64,000 nucleotides of DNA from Verrucomicrobium spinosum DSM 4136 = JCM 18804 (lineage in GTDB: Bacteria > Verrucomicrobiota > Verrucomicrobiia > Verrucomicrobiales > Verrucomicrobiaceae): contig NZ_ABIZ01000001.1 in assembly GCF_000172155.1 (NCBI RefSeq), positions 5,117,105 to 5,181,104 on the forward strand, given 5' to 3'. This document shows positions 35,568 through 43,497 of this stretch, in pieces. The position numbers and the translations under genes were made by a program. Numbering within the stretch: position 1 is the stretch's first letter; every line of letters starts with the position of its first letter. The notes beneath the pieces are model-generated. The model worked only from the letters and a program-made list of their open reading frames with translations. It was not told where the DNA came from and made no database searches.

Positions 35568-35679
35568 TTTAGACAGAATTAACACAATTAACAGAATTCA
35601 AAGAGCAGTCGCCACAGCGCCGCCACCAACCGCAAATCCGAAACCCTAATTCCGTAAATTCTGTTAATTCAGTCTGAAA
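35568..35679. repeat. 112-bp palindromic 9-nt-repeat element, copy 2
   Basis: This is homologous along its whole length to copy 1 at 34460-34570, including the inner CCGAAACCCTAATTCCGTAA stretch. Ends TTTAGACAG and CAGTCTGAAA are inverted. A partial relative (AATCTTGTTAATCCTGTCTC) follows at 35722-35741, as after copy 1. Confidence 0.85.
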
Positions 35680-35739
35680 AGTCTCATCGCTCCTCCTTCA
35701 ATCCCGTCGCGCCCCCTTCACAATCTTGTTAATCCTGTC

Positions 35740-36015
35740 TCAAGTGGTCTCTTCCTCCTCCCTGACGCCATCCACGCGCAGAGACACTTTCACCCCGTGC
35801 TTCTGGGCAGCCACGTTCACCAGGGAGCGGATGGCACTGATCGTGAACCCGTTCTTCCCGATCACCCGGCGCACATCATCCGGCGCGAGCTGAATCCGGT
35901 ACGAAATCGCCCCGGCGCTGGTCGTCCCCACAGCGATGCTCGCCTGCTTGGGGTGATCGATCAGATTCGCCACCACGTACATGAGGAACTCGCGAAGGGC
36001 TTCAGGGGCGTCCAT
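35740..36015 (-). CDS. KH-domain RNA-binding protein (KhpA/YlqC family)
   Basis: This 91-residue protein contains a type-II KH fold with RRVIGKNGFTISAIRSLV, including the invariant GxxG loop (GKNG). Length and the downstream position after rpsP match KhpA/YlqC, which is commonly encoded beside rpsP in bacteria. It is a general RNA chaperone-like protein. The gap to rpsP (262 bases) is unusually wide and filled with 7-nt and 9-nt repeats and a terminator, so the two genes are probably not one transcript here. Confidence 0.9.
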   Translation of the reverse strand: MDAPEALREFLMYVVANLIDHPKQASIAVGTTSAGAISYRIQLAPDDVRRVIGKNGFTISAIRSLVNVAAQKHGVKVSLRVDGVREEEETT

Positions 36016-36027
36016 GGGGTAAGAGAG

Positions 36028-36170
36028 AGTGAAAAGTGGTAAGTAAAAAGTGAAAAGTGCAGTTTCGCCCCAAACCCCAGCCCCACCTCCAGCCGAAGTT
36101 TGAACTTTGAGTTTTGAAGTTTGAGATTGGAAGCTTCTCCCCTCTGTGAACCTCCGTGCCCTCTGTGGTT
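36028..36170. repeat. Cluster of heptamer and CTCTGTG-type arrays
   Basis: 36028-36062: AGTGAAA, AGTGGTA, AGTAAAA, AGTGAAA, AGTGCAG. 36096-36137: AAGTTTG, AACTTTG, AGTTTTG, AAGTTTG, AGATTGG, AAGCTTC. 36141-36170: CTCTGTGAAC, CTCCGTGCC, CTCTGTGGTT. Three arrays of different consensus lie back to back. Confidence 0.8.
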
Positions 36171-36211
36171 AAACCGAAACTCCCCTTCCCGTCATCCCGC
36201 TGAACCAGAAC

Positions 36212-36260
36212 GCAAAAAATCCGCCGCGAACTGGGCAAACCAGCGCGGCGGACAAAAAAC
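36212..36260 (-). terminator. Intrinsic terminator of rpsP
   Basis: Reading the minus strand, GTCCGCCGCG pairs with CGCGGCGGA around a 15-base loop, followed by a run of six T (36214-36219). It lies just after the rpsP stop. Confidence 0.85.
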
Positions 36261-36277
36261 AGCAAAACTGCCAGCCC

Positions 36278-36529
36278 TTAGGCCTTGGGAGCAGCGGCGA
36301 CAGCCTTCTTCAGGATGCTGCGCACGGTTTCCGTGGGCTGAGCACCTTTGGCGATCCAGGCGTTGGCCTTCTCCACGTCCACTTCAGCGTTGTCCTTGCC
36401 CTTGAGCGGGTCATACGTCCCAAGGATTTCAAGGAAGCGGCCATCACGACGGAACCGCTGATCAGCGGCCACAATGCGGTAAAACGGGCGGTTTTTCGTG
36501 CCTTCGCGGCGGAGTCGGATGACAACCAT
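36278..36529 (-). CDS. rpsP: 30S ribosomal protein S16
   Basis: This 83-residue protein starts [20 protein letters not shown], the diagnostic S16 N-terminus, with [15 protein letters not shown] and a C-terminal Ala-rich tail. Length is normal for the family. It is a structural protein of the 30S subunit, needed for assembly. The usual trmD-rplS neighbours are absent; KhpA follows instead. Confidence 0.97.
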   Translation of the reverse strand: MVVIRLRREGTKNRPFYRIVAADQRFRRDGRFLEILGTYDPLKGKDNAEVDVEKANAWIAKGAQPTETVRSILKKAVAAAPKA

Positions 36530-36701
36530 GGGAATCGTTACAGAATACGTGAATGTGAATGAGTGGGCGAGGAGCATGCCAGCCCCAAAATGAAAATCAA
36601 GCAGGAATTTGCTTTTCTGCTTTTCATACGCAGGACCTGCGCTAGACTCCGCCCTGCCCCAGCCGTCGGTGTTCGCACCGCGAGCCTGGGAAGCACCAAT
36701 T

Positions 36702-36790
<89 letters not shown>

Positions 36791-36858
36791 TCTAAGGCGC
36801 TGAAAATCAGCAAGATACACCGAGTTGGAAACCGCACAGGCAATGCTCACAGGGCAAC

Positions 36859-36915
36859 TTTGATACTCTCATTTAGCCTCGTTTGGATTCTTTTTCCTGT
36901 ATCAAATCGGTATCA
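36859..36915. promoter_or_regulatory. Candidate arm-type integrase sites, left end
   Basis: TTTGATAC (36859-36866), GTATCAAA (36899-36906) and GGTATCA (36909-36915) lie within 130 bases of attL. GTATCAAA recurs at 51639-51646, 45 bases before attR, as expected for attP arm sites. Confidence 0.45.
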
Positions 36916-36961
36916 GGATTGAACTCTAATTCAGGCAGTTCATCGCCCTACCTACACACAC

Positions 36962-37339
36962 ATGGACTTCAGTGATGCACCCTCGAAGCTTCAGCTTCCC
37001 AATGACACACAGATCTCCTGTATGACCGATGACGACCTGTCGGAGTTCATAGAAGAGTTTCTTGAGGAAAAGGCGGACCTGCTGCCGCTCATTGACCTTT
37101 GTGACCAAGGGGGCTCGCCTGAGCCCTACACAGCGGAATTTTACAACCTGCATCTGACTAGATATCAGACTGGAGAGATTGAAGGCGAGATCGATGTGAG
37201 CTTCACGGAATCCTTTCACGGCGGTTGCCGTGACATCAATTTGAAGGAGCGCCAAAGTGGGCTTTTGGTTATCTCAATTCCTGCCAAATCTCAGCAAATA
37301 ATCGTCAGATGCAGATCTGCCAACCGCTACCACAAATAA
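36962..37339 (+). CDS. Hypothetical protein near attL
   Basis: This 125-residue acidic protein has no recognised domain. It contains LSEFIEEFLEEKADLLPLID and a beta-rich second half (GEIEGEIDVSFTESFHGGCR). No membrane segment. It is the first gene inside element 1 and faces inward, convergent with the next operon across the hairpin at 37414-37441. Confidence 0.6.
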   Translation: MDFSDAPSKLQLPNDTQISCMTDDDLSEFIEEFLEEKADLLPLIDLCDQGGSPEPYTAEFYNLHLTRYQTGEIEGEIDVSFTESFHGGCRDINLKERQSGLLVISIPAKSQQIIVRCRSANRYHK

Positions 37340-37413
37340 GCCCTAAAGGGCCAAGTCAAGGTTTTCGCCCCCCCTAGCAAGCTCCCAATTAAAAAAAGCC
37401 CTGCCGACGTTTT

Positions 37414-37441
37414 GGCGGTTATCGGCATCCCGATAACCGCC
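37414..37441. terminator. Perfect 12-bp hairpin between convergent genes
   Basis: GGCGGTTATCGG and CCGATAACCGCC surround a CATC loop. On the minus strand it follows the stop of the 37453-37992 gene, and a T7 run is present about 25 bases further (37391-37397). A bidirectional terminator is the simplest reading. Confidence 0.7.
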
Positions 37442-37452
37442 AACCACCGGGC

Positions 37453-37992
37453 CTATGCCGCCTTCCGGGGCGTGTCCCCGAACAGCGGATGCGGACGCTT
37501 CTTCCGCCCGGGCTTGCCCCTGCCATCGGTGAGGCCCTTCTCCAGTCGGTCCGGCTCCGGGGCGGGCATCGGATTGTCTTCAGCGATCCAGGCTTCCCGC
37601 AAGCCCTTCAGCCGTATGAACTGCGAGTAGAATACCGTGGGCGGCATGAAGGGCTTCACCGTTGCCGCGGTCCAGTCCTCCGCAATTGTCGTCTCCAGCA
37701 GATCCTGAAGGAGTCCTTCGAGCCAACCGCCATCAAAGGTCGAATCAATCGCCTCAATCCGCCGGCGGGTCTTCGGGGTCAGGATATCCGGCTTGGCCTT
37801 CTTGACGCTGGGAGCGGGCGGAGAGCCATCCAGACTCAACGCAAGGGTGCCAGTCTCCTCGATCTCGTACAGGAGGCGGGTGAGGCCAATGCGCAGCAGG
37901 TCAGGCACCTTGAGGTGCAGGGCATGTGCGGCAGCGATGGAACGGTCTTCGAGGGCGCGGTACTGCTTCCCCTGGAAAATGGAGTTGGTCAT
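37453..37992 (-). CDS. Hypothetical phage-type protein, paralogue of the gene upstream
   Basis: This 179-residue soluble protein contains LLRIGLTRLLYEIEETGTL and RRIEAIDSTFDGGWLEGLLQ. The upstream gene has the related ILKTAVNRVVGEIEATGSL and RLAEINRVF, suggesting an old tandem duplication. Its ATG overlaps the upstream TGA (TGATG), indicating translational coupling. C-terminal tail is Lys/Arg/Pro-rich. Function unknown; position in a regulator operon suggests a DNA-related role. Confidence 0.68.
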   Translation of the reverse strand: MTNSIFQGKQYRALEDRSIAAAHALHLKVPDLLRIGLTRLLYEIEETGTLALSLDGSPPAPSVKKAKPDILTPKTRRRIEAIDSTFDGGWLEGLLQDLLETTIAEDWTAATVKPFMPPTVFYSQFIRLKGLREAWIAEDNPMPAPEPDRLEKGLTDGRGKPGRKKRPHPLFGDTPRKAA

Positions 37993-38735
37993 CACGCAGC
38001 CCTCCTTTCCGTCTTCTCCACCCGCTTCACACGCCAGGGCGGCAGCTTGAGCGGTGGTAGCCCGTCCTCCTTGCGCCAGCGCCCCACCATGGCCCGGTAG
38101 TCACGGCGGGCCTTCTGGGTGTCGTCGAAGTTGTAGGCATCGAACAGTAGGCCATCCTCACCGTTGAGCAGGTCACCCATGATCTCCTCCATGATCCACT
38201 GAGTGAAGCCGTTTTCCCGGCGGAGTTCGAACACGCGATTGATCTCGGCCAGGCGGGCGTGCAGCTTGGGGAAGAGTACCGGGGGCAGGTAGCCAGTGAG
38301 ATCAAGCGACCCGGTGGCCTCGATCTCCCCAACAACGCGATTGACGGCGGTCTTGAGGATGGCGGCAAAGGGCACGCCAGCGGCAGCGCAGGCCTTATGT
38401 ATCCGTTCCGCCTCCTTCTTGCGGGTCTTCGCGGGGTGGAGTTCAGCGACCGCCTCCATCAGGAATTGCTCAGACGCTGGAGCGGGCGGGAAGGCAGGAG
38501 CGGCAACGATCTCGTAGGGCACTGGGGCGTCTGGCCCCACCGGCTTCGCAGGAAGGCGAAGCATATCCTGCCTGAAGTAGTCTTCGAAGCTCTTGCCCGC
38601 CTTCCTCGCCAGACCTCTGAACATCGTTAGATGCTCCGGGCTCATTGCGATGACAATCTCCCCGGGGAGGTGATCCACATCAGGAACCTCCTGGCCAATC
38701 ACGGTGCGAATCGTGATCAGCTTGCCCGGTTTCAC
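37992..38735 (-). CDS. Hypothetical phage-type protein in XRE operon
   Basis: This 247-residue protein begins at a GTG that overlaps the stop of the XRE gene (GTGA). Early residues include GEIVIAMSPEHLTMFRGLAR and KSFEDYFRQDML, then a helical region shared with the downstream gene and a basic C-terminus. Open frame extends upstream through the XRE gene in another register, but the coupled GTG is preferred. No known domain recognised. Confidence 0.65.
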   Translation of the reverse strand: MKPGKLITIRTVIGQEVPDVDHLPGEIVIAMSPEHLTMFRGLARKAGKSFEDYFRQDMLRLPAKPVGPDAPVPYEIVAAPAFPPAPASEQFLMEAVAELHPAKTRKKEAERIHKACAAAGVPFAAILKTAVNRVVGEIEATGSLDLTGYLPPVLFPKLHARLAEINRVFELRRENGFTQWIMEEIMGDLLNGEDGLLFDAYNFDDTQKARRDYRAMVGRWRKEDGLPPLKLPPWRVKRVEKTERRAA

Positions 38736-38914
38736 TTCATTCTTTCCAGCGTCTCCAGCAGGGCTTTCAGGGTGAACCCGCGGGGTGTGCGCTGGTCGTT
38801 TTCCCACGCAATGTACGTTGGAAGCGGAGTGCCGAGTTGTTCGGCCATTTGCTTTTGCGTGAGGCTCAGGCGTTCCCTTGCCGCCTTGAGCTTGCGAACT
38901 AGCTCTTCTGACAT
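38732..38914 (-). CDS. Small XRE/HTH transcriptional regulator
   Basis: This 60-residue protein is almost entirely a Cro/C1-type helix-turn-helix: LKAARERLSLTQKQMAEQLG, then TYIAWENDQRTPRG. It heads a three-gene overlapping operon and is likely the element's regulator or an antitoxin-like repressor for the coupled genes. Confidence 0.8.
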   Translation of the reverse strand: MSEELVRKLKAARERLSLTQKQMAEQLGTPLPTYIAWENDQRTPRGFTLKALLETLERMK

Positions 38915-39123
38915 ATGCTTTCATTGTGACGATCCTCTATCCAGGATTGTTGCATGCGGGTCTGTCGGGTGTTCCACCACTCGGCAGGCCTTTTTTATGT
39001 TCCCCACGGTTGCCGTGGTTCACGAGTATGAGCTTATACATTGCATAATAATATGCAACGGAAAAGTTTCGTGGAGTGAAGATTTTTCACGGACTCGGCA
39101 CGCATGAAGCGAGGGGGCGCGTG

Positions 39124-39396
39124 ATGAACGTCGCCGACCTCCTCAAAGTCGCAGAGACTGCAACCCCTGAAGTCCAATCAGTTGGAAAGAAATGGGCCAC
39201 CATGCTCCCGGTCTTCATCCAGCTTCGTGGCAAGGGCTTTTCCCGTCGCCAGTCTATCGAGTGGCTCGTGAAGCAGGGCGCCATGAAGGCTGATGACCAG
39301 GGGCGAGCGATCAAGGCGTTCGACTCACTGCTCACCCGCCGCAAGAAGGCTGGTAAGATCATGGTGCAACAGAGTAGCGCTCTACGGGACCAATGA
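39124..39396 (+). CDS. Small hypothetical protein
   Basis: This 90-residue protein starts MNVADLLKVAETATPEVQSV. It contains LPVFIQLRGKGFSRRQSIEW and a basic C-terminus with KAFDSLLTRRKKAGKI, compatible with a small DNA-binding protein. It faces away from the XRE operon, with about 210 bases between, which probably hold the divergent promoters. An in-frame start at 39076 is possible. Confidence 0.55.
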   Translation: MNVADLLKVAETATPEVQSVGKKWATMLPVFIQLRGKGFSRRQSIEWLVKQGAMKADDQGRAIKAFDSLLTRRKKAGKIMVQQSSALRDQ

Positions 39397-39406
39397 AATC
39401 ACCGTT

Positions 39407-39802
39407 TCAGGATCTGGACTGACGCACTGGGGAGGGCATCTTGCCGTTTACCCATTCTGGCTCATCGTGCTCAGCGAGCCACGCGACAAGACTCGCTCGA
39501 TCAATGAGCACCACTCCGCGGAGAGCGCCCTTGCTACGGATGTGATGCACCTTGATAGCAGTCCCGTACTTGCGGCTGTCCCGAATGCGCTCAATAAGCC
39601 AGGTGCGAGACATGCCAGTGACCGAGCAGCGCTCTCCATTGTCAGGCAGGCGAATGAACTCCGGTGGGAACGCATCAGGAGGCACCATAAGGACCGTCAC
39701 GCCAGAGGGCAGCTTGTCCGCGCAGAGCTGGAGAGCGCGGCGGGGGATCTTGAGGATGATATGGGCAGGGTCTGATTTGGATTCCATGTCGAGGAATCGC
39801 AT
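39407..39802 (-). CDS. HTH/excisionase-like protein
   Basis: This protein is 131 residues from MRFLDMESKS (or 126 from Met at 39787). The C-terminal part, MSRTWLIERIRDSRKYGTAI to VLIDRASLVAWLAEHDEPEW, has the pattern of MerR-like excisionase/HTH_17 proteins. The N-terminal half (IILKIPRRALQLCADKLPSG) is unassigned. Likely regulator of element 1. Confidence 0.55.
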   Translation of the reverse strand: MRFLDMESKSDPAHIILKIPRRALQLCADKLPSGVTVLMVPPDAFPPEFIRLPDNGERCSVTGMSRTWLIERIRDSRKYGTAIKVHHIRSKGALRGVVLIDRASLVAWLAEHDEPEWVNGKMPSPVRQSRS

Positions 39803-39834
39803 GCTGATCAACTTCGGAGCCTGCCCCTTCACGC

Positions 39835-40362
39835 CTATCTCGCCTCGTAGGCGTACTTGGCGTAAGCTGTGGTGCTGCCACATGTCCCTACAATGTTCCC
39901 GTTCGCATCAATGGCTCTTGCCGCCCATCCCACATACCGCTGCCCCGTCTTCGCCTGAGCCCCCAGGGCAATATACTTGTCGTAGGTGTCTTCGGTAATG
40001 ACATCAACCGTGAGGATAGCAGGTTTGCCATTTTCGGCAGTCGCCTCTTTCGCGTCGGTAGATTCAATCTCCAGATCCTTCGAGCCCTGGTTGCGGAAAA
40101 GAAAGAGAACCTGAACCTTGGCCTTTTGGGGAGCCCTGGCAACGGTGGACATTGTGATCGCAAGGCATCGACGGCTTGTAGCCTCTTTGTTGAAGCTGCC
40201 CCACGGGGCTTGCCAGGTGGTTGTGACATCCCGACTCATGCCAACAGTTTTGCCGGTCAGGGTGATTGACGGGGAGACCGTCACCGGCTCGGCTGTGGTT
40301 TGCGCGCGCAACGAGGTGAGCGACAGTACAAGAGCTGCAGCAGCGAAGAAGACGTTTTTCAT
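39835..40362 (-). CDS. Small exported protein of unknown function
   Basis: This 175-residue protein starts MKNVFFAAAALVLSLTSLRA, a clear signal peptide. The mature part is beta-rich, with LTGKTVGMSRDVTTTWQAPW and a C-terminal Tyr/Ala segment. I do not recognise it. A secreted cargo protein within a phage-like element is unusual and may be a moron gene. Confidence 0.65.
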   Translation of the reverse strand: MKNVFFAAAALVLSLTSLRAQTTAEPVTVSPSITLTGKTVGMSRDVTTTWQAPWGSFNKEATSRRCLAITMSTVARAPQKAKVQVLFLFRNQGSKDLEIESTDAKEATAENGKPAILTVDVITEDTYDKYIALGAQAKTGQRYVGWAARAIDANGNIVGTCGSTTAYAKYAYEAR

Positions 40363-40495
40363 GCGCGTAGAGTAACACATTCGTCAACACCCACCCTCAT
40401 TTTTCGGGCTCGCCGCCAGAAACTCGCCCACCTGCTTTCCAGCGAGAGCCTGTCGGGCACTGAAAGTTTCCTGCAACCTTGCGGATATCGAAACG

Positions 40496-40705
40496 CTACC
40501 TGGGGACGTTCACCCGGCCATTAGCCTCAACACGCTTGATGTCCACAAGATCAAAGCGGATGGACCGCCCAAGCTGAATGTAAGGCAGCAACCCGCTTCG
40601 CATCATGCGCTGCACCTTCATCGTCGAGCATAGCCAACGCTTGGCCAGCTGCGCCTTGGTGAGCATCGTGATGTCGTCGGCATGGGCTTCAGTCGTCTTG
40701 GTCAT
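40496..40705 (-). CDS. Small HTH (excisionase-like) protein
   Basis: This 69-residue protein starts MTKTTEAHADD. It has LTKAQLAKRWLCSTMKVQRM then GLLPYIQLGRSIRFDLVDIK, the typical HTH_17/excisionase arrangement of a winged helix that reads a primary helix and a hairpin. In-frame Mets at 40720 and 40756 exist. Confidence 0.7.
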   Translation of the reverse strand: MTKTTEAHADDITMLTKAQLAKRWLCSTMKVQRMMRSGLLPYIQLGRSIRFDLVDIKRVEANGRVNVPR

Positions 40706-40740
40706 GTGGCGCTCTAGCATTTGGTGGCCATATAGGCAAA

Positions 40741-40776
40741 CAAAAACCCCGCCCACGCCAAAGCGCAGACGGGGTC
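40741..40776 (-). terminator. Intrinsic terminator after the 40819-41379 gene
   Basis: On the minus strand, CCCCGTC pairs with GGCGGGG around an inner GCGC/GGCG region, followed by TTTTTGTTT. Confidence 0.75.
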
Positions 40777-40818
40777 CCTGACGGCTGAATGGTCCCTCGG
40801 GAACCGCCAGGAAATGGG

Positions 40819-41379
40819 TCAGCCAGCCGTCTGGAGGCGGGCAAGCTCGGACTCGGCGGCGTCGATGGCCCTGCCTACCTTCTCAACTGAGTCGGAATCT
40901 TCCGCCGTCTGTGCCGCGCTCCGAGCCTGAATAACGGTGGGGTGCAGCTTCGCAAGTTGCAGGACCAGCTTCCCAGCCGGAGACGTCTGGAAATCGCTGG
41001 CTCCGATCACGCAGGGAATGCCGTGCTTGGCCACCGCCTTGGAAATGTCGTCTCGCACCCGTTGCTCGTGCTCATCGGCTTGGGCCTTCAGCGCCCCGGT
41101 CAGTTCGGCGATGGTTCGATAGGCCACCGGGAACGACTCATCAAGAATGCGATTCGCTTCAGCCTCGGCGGCTTCAATCCGGCGATCCATGATTTTGACG
41201 CCCCATTCAACATGGGGCATTTCAGCGGCAATGACGGAAACGTCTTCTTCCGAGTTGGCGAGATGGTTTTGACGTTCGAGAAGCTTCGACTTCTCGTCTT
41301 TAAGCTCCTGAACCTTGAGGCATGCGGCTGCATGGTCTTTCTGTGATTGGCGATACGCAGGGAGGGTAGGTGTGATCAT
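40819..41379 (-). CDS. Coiled-coil phage protein, tandem paralogue
   Basis: This 186-residue protein starts MITPTLPAYRQSQKDHAAAC. Residues 15-100 are a predicted coiled coil with ELKDEKSKLLERQNHLANSE. The gene directly upstream encodes a 193-residue protein of matching layout (SKAELIQKRTDLLNSDGEAS), so the pair is probably a diverged duplication. Location in the structural gene order suggests a head/tail scaffold or completion role, but that is speculative. Confidence 0.65.
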   Translation of the reverse strand: MITPTLPAYRQSQKDHAAACLKVQELKDEKSKLLERQNHLANSEEDVSVIAAEMPHVEWGVKIMDRRIEAAEAEANRILDESFPVAYRTIAELTGALKAQADEHEQRVRDDISKAVAKHGIPCVIGASDFQTSPAGKLVLQLAKLHPTVIQARSAAQTAEDSDSVEKVGRAIDAAESELARLQTAG

Positions 41380-41396
41380 TTTGAGGGACGCTGAAG

Positions 41397-41978
41397 TTAC
41401 TTTGCGGTGATGATCGGGGCGAGGTCGGCCACGGTGGCGGAGCACGAATTGATGTGCTGGATGAGGCTGGCTGTGTTGATATCGCCGCTGGAGCGAACCG
41501 CCTTGGCACCCTCAGCTTCACGCCACGGACGGACTACCAGCGGATGATGTCCGGCGATCTCATTGGCGCGGCCCAACATGCTCTCGGGGTCCACTCCCCA
41601 GCCCGTCACAACGGCCATCAGTTCGTTGCGGCGCTTGTCCTGCTCGATGTCACTGAGCCGGGTGAGCTCGTCAATCAGACCGGACAGGACGCCGCGGGCG
41701 GGCTCACGCAATGCCTTCCAGAAACCATCGCGCTCAGAGGTGGCAGTACGGAGGCGGTGCTCCTGGAGCTCGATTTCGCTGTCGGTGGTGGAAAGCCCCT
41801 TGGCGATTTTCGAGGCCTCGCCGTCAGAGTTCAGGAGGTCGGTACGCTTTTGGATCAGCTCCGCCTTGGAAGTCTCCAGGCGCTGGACTCTGCCAACGGC
41901 GGCAGTGTACTCTTTGGTGAGGCGGTCATAGGCTTGCTGGGGCGTGGCGGTTCGAGGAGCATCTTCGAGGGTATTCAT
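41397..41978 (-). CDS. Coiled-coil phage protein, tandem paralogue
   Basis: This 193-residue protein starts MNTLEDAPRTATPQQAYDRL. An N-terminal coiled coil (LETSKAELIQKRTDLLNSDG) is followed by a helical body ending with INSCSATVADLAPIITAK. It matches the downstream gene in length and helix pattern. Eighteen bases separate the two. Function unknown. Confidence 0.65.
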   Translation of the reverse strand: MNTLEDAPRTATPQQAYDRLTKEYTAAVGRVQRLETSKAELIQKRTDLLNSDGEASKIAKGLSTTDSEIELQEHRLRTATSERDGFWKALREPARGVLSGLIDELTRLSDIEQDKRRNELMAVVTGWGVDPESMLGRANEIAGHHPLVVRPWREAEGAKAVRSSGDINTASLIQHINSCSATVADLAPIITAK

Positions 41979-42102
41979 TGGGACCATTCTGTTTGCTTGA
42001 GTCGGCCAAGGTCAGACGTTCCCGTCCACCTGGTTCCCTGACCTATGTTCAACGGACATCTCGGGAACTGCCGGCGCACCCACTCGGGGACCGGACGGAA
42101 AT

Positions 42103-42630
42103 TCACCACGTGAAAGCGGCCATCCAGCCTATCCGCGGACCATCGGTGAGTGCGCGGATCTCCTCCTTGTGCAGGGTCCAGAGAGCTTTTCGGCCAAACT
42201 TCGTGTTGCACTGATCGAAGCCATGGGCGAGCTCGGCAAGGCGCTCGTTCTTCTCGGAGTCGGTCATGTCCTTGACTGCCTTCTTTGCAGCAGGCTGAGG
42301 GGCAGGCGCGACAACGGAGGCCTTCAGCGTCGCGTTCTCCGTTCGCAAAGCGGCAATGTCCTTCTCCATGGCGCTCAGTCGAAGCTGAAGGGCTCCGATA
42401 GTGGCGGAGTGATCCACGGCCACGGGGGCGGGCGCAGACGTTGGCTTGGCTGTTACCGCAGGCGCGGGGGTTGGAGCTGAAGGAGTGGACGCGACAGGCG
42501 GCGGGGCTTCTGCCTGAGTGACGGACTTGTCACGTTCCAGGATCAGGGCACGAGCTTCTCCCACCTTGCCCTGCTTCTTGAGGGCAGCGATACGAGAACC
42601 GAACGAATGGAAGATGTCTGAGAGTTTCAT
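42103..42630 (-). CDS. Pro/Ala-linker hypothetical protein
   Basis: This 175-residue protein has an N-terminal helix (MKLSDIFHSFGSRIAALKKQ), a Pro/Ala/Thr linker at about residues 40-70, a short coiled coil (LRLSAMEKDIAALRTENATL) and a basic C-terminal segment. No domain recognised. It lies downstream of the S49 peptidase and may be its substrate or scaffold, by position only. Confidence 0.6.
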   Translation of the reverse strand: MKLSDIFHSFGSRIAALKKQGKVGEARALILERDKSVTQAEAPPPVASTPSAPTPAPAVTAKPTSAPAPVAVDHSATIGALQLRLSAMEKDIAALRTENATLKASVVAPAPQPAAKKAVKDMTDSEKNERLAELAHGFDQCNTKFGRKALWTLHKEEIRALTDGPRIGWMAAFTW

Positions 42631-42664
42631 AGGACCAATTCAACAAGGTTCACGGTGTCAACGC

Positions 42665-43495
42665 TCAGTGCAGAAGCCTGCCTGCATACTCCTCCAGGCT
42701 GTCCGAGGTGAGCACATCCACCAGCCCGAGCTTGAGCGCCGTCTTGCCGTCGAAGCTCTGGCCCTGCATGGTGGAGTCTGCGATGCGGCGGGAGGCGGTG
42801 ACGGCCTTCTTGAAGTCGGCATAGATGGAGTCAACCTGGCCTTGGAAGATGGCGCGCTCTTCATCGGTGAGCTTCTGGAAGCTGGCACCCATCGCCTTGT
42901 GTTTCCCGGCCTTGATGAGGTTCACAGTGTAACCCTCCATCTCAAGGGCGCGCGTCTCATCGAGCAGGGCCATGTACACGCCGATGGAGCCGATACAGGA
43001 GGATGGCGCGGCGGCGATCACATCAGCCTGTGAGGCGAGCCAGTAAGCTGCGCTGCAAGCCTGGCAGTTCACGAAGGCGTGAACCTCCTTGGTCTGGGCG
43101 AGTCGGGCGATGCGGGCAGCAGTCTCCGGTGTGCCAGTGACCCCGCCACCGGGAGAATGGATGTCGAGAACAACATGCGTGACAGCGCGGTCGTGCTCCG
43201 CCTGCTGCAACGCTTCGTCGATCACTTCGAGATCCACGCCCCCAAAGCACTCGGCCTCCAAGGCAGCCAGGCGTTTGTCAATCACCCCGTCAATCCGGAT
43301 GATGGCCACATTCTGGAAGGTGCCGTAGATGTCGGCAGTCCTGGAGTCAGGGGCCTTCCCCTCCAAGGCAGACGACTGCGCCACAGCGGCACCCATGCGC
43401 GCCAGCAAGGCAGTTTCAAAACTCCACCTCACACCGGCGTCGAGGAGAAGCGGTGAACGAAAGAGCTTTGCGGCAAGGCGAGGGTAAGCGTGCAT
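42665..43495 (-). CDS. S49-family (SppA-like) phage peptidase
   Basis: This 276-residue protein has a ClpP/crotonase-fold signature: VAIIRIDGVID near residue 66, VVLDIHSPGGGVTGT near 108, VNCQACSAAYWLAS with the nucleophilic Ser near 148, and SSCIGSIGVYMALLD after it. Phage S49 peptidases mature the prohead or release the scaffold. Its presence implies a head-assembly gene set that is otherwise missing from this element. No signal peptide, unlike host SppA. Confidence 0.87.
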   Translation of the reverse strand: MHAYPRLAAKLFRSPLLLDAGVRWSFETALLARMGAAVAQSSALEGKAPDSRTADIYGTFQNVAIIRIDGVIDKRLAALEAECFGGVDLEVIDEALQQAEHDRAVTHVVLDIHSPGGGVTGTPETAARIARLAQTKEVHAFVNCQACSAAYWLASQADVIAAAPSSCIGSIGVYMALLDETRALEMEGYTVNLIKAGKHKAMGASFQKLTDEERAIFQGQVDSIYADFKKAVTASRRIADSTMQGQSFDGKTALKLGLVDVLTSDSLEEYAGRLLH

Positions 43496-43497
43496 GA

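Noticed and set aside
36210-36260. Bidirectional terminator for the KH gene and rpsP
   Set aside because: Both genes run on the same strand, so only the minus-strand orientation with its T-run is relevant.
39552-39998. Plus-strand gene opposite the excisionase-like gene
   Set aside because: Arg/Ser-rich shadow frame without start signal, antisense to a better-supported gene.
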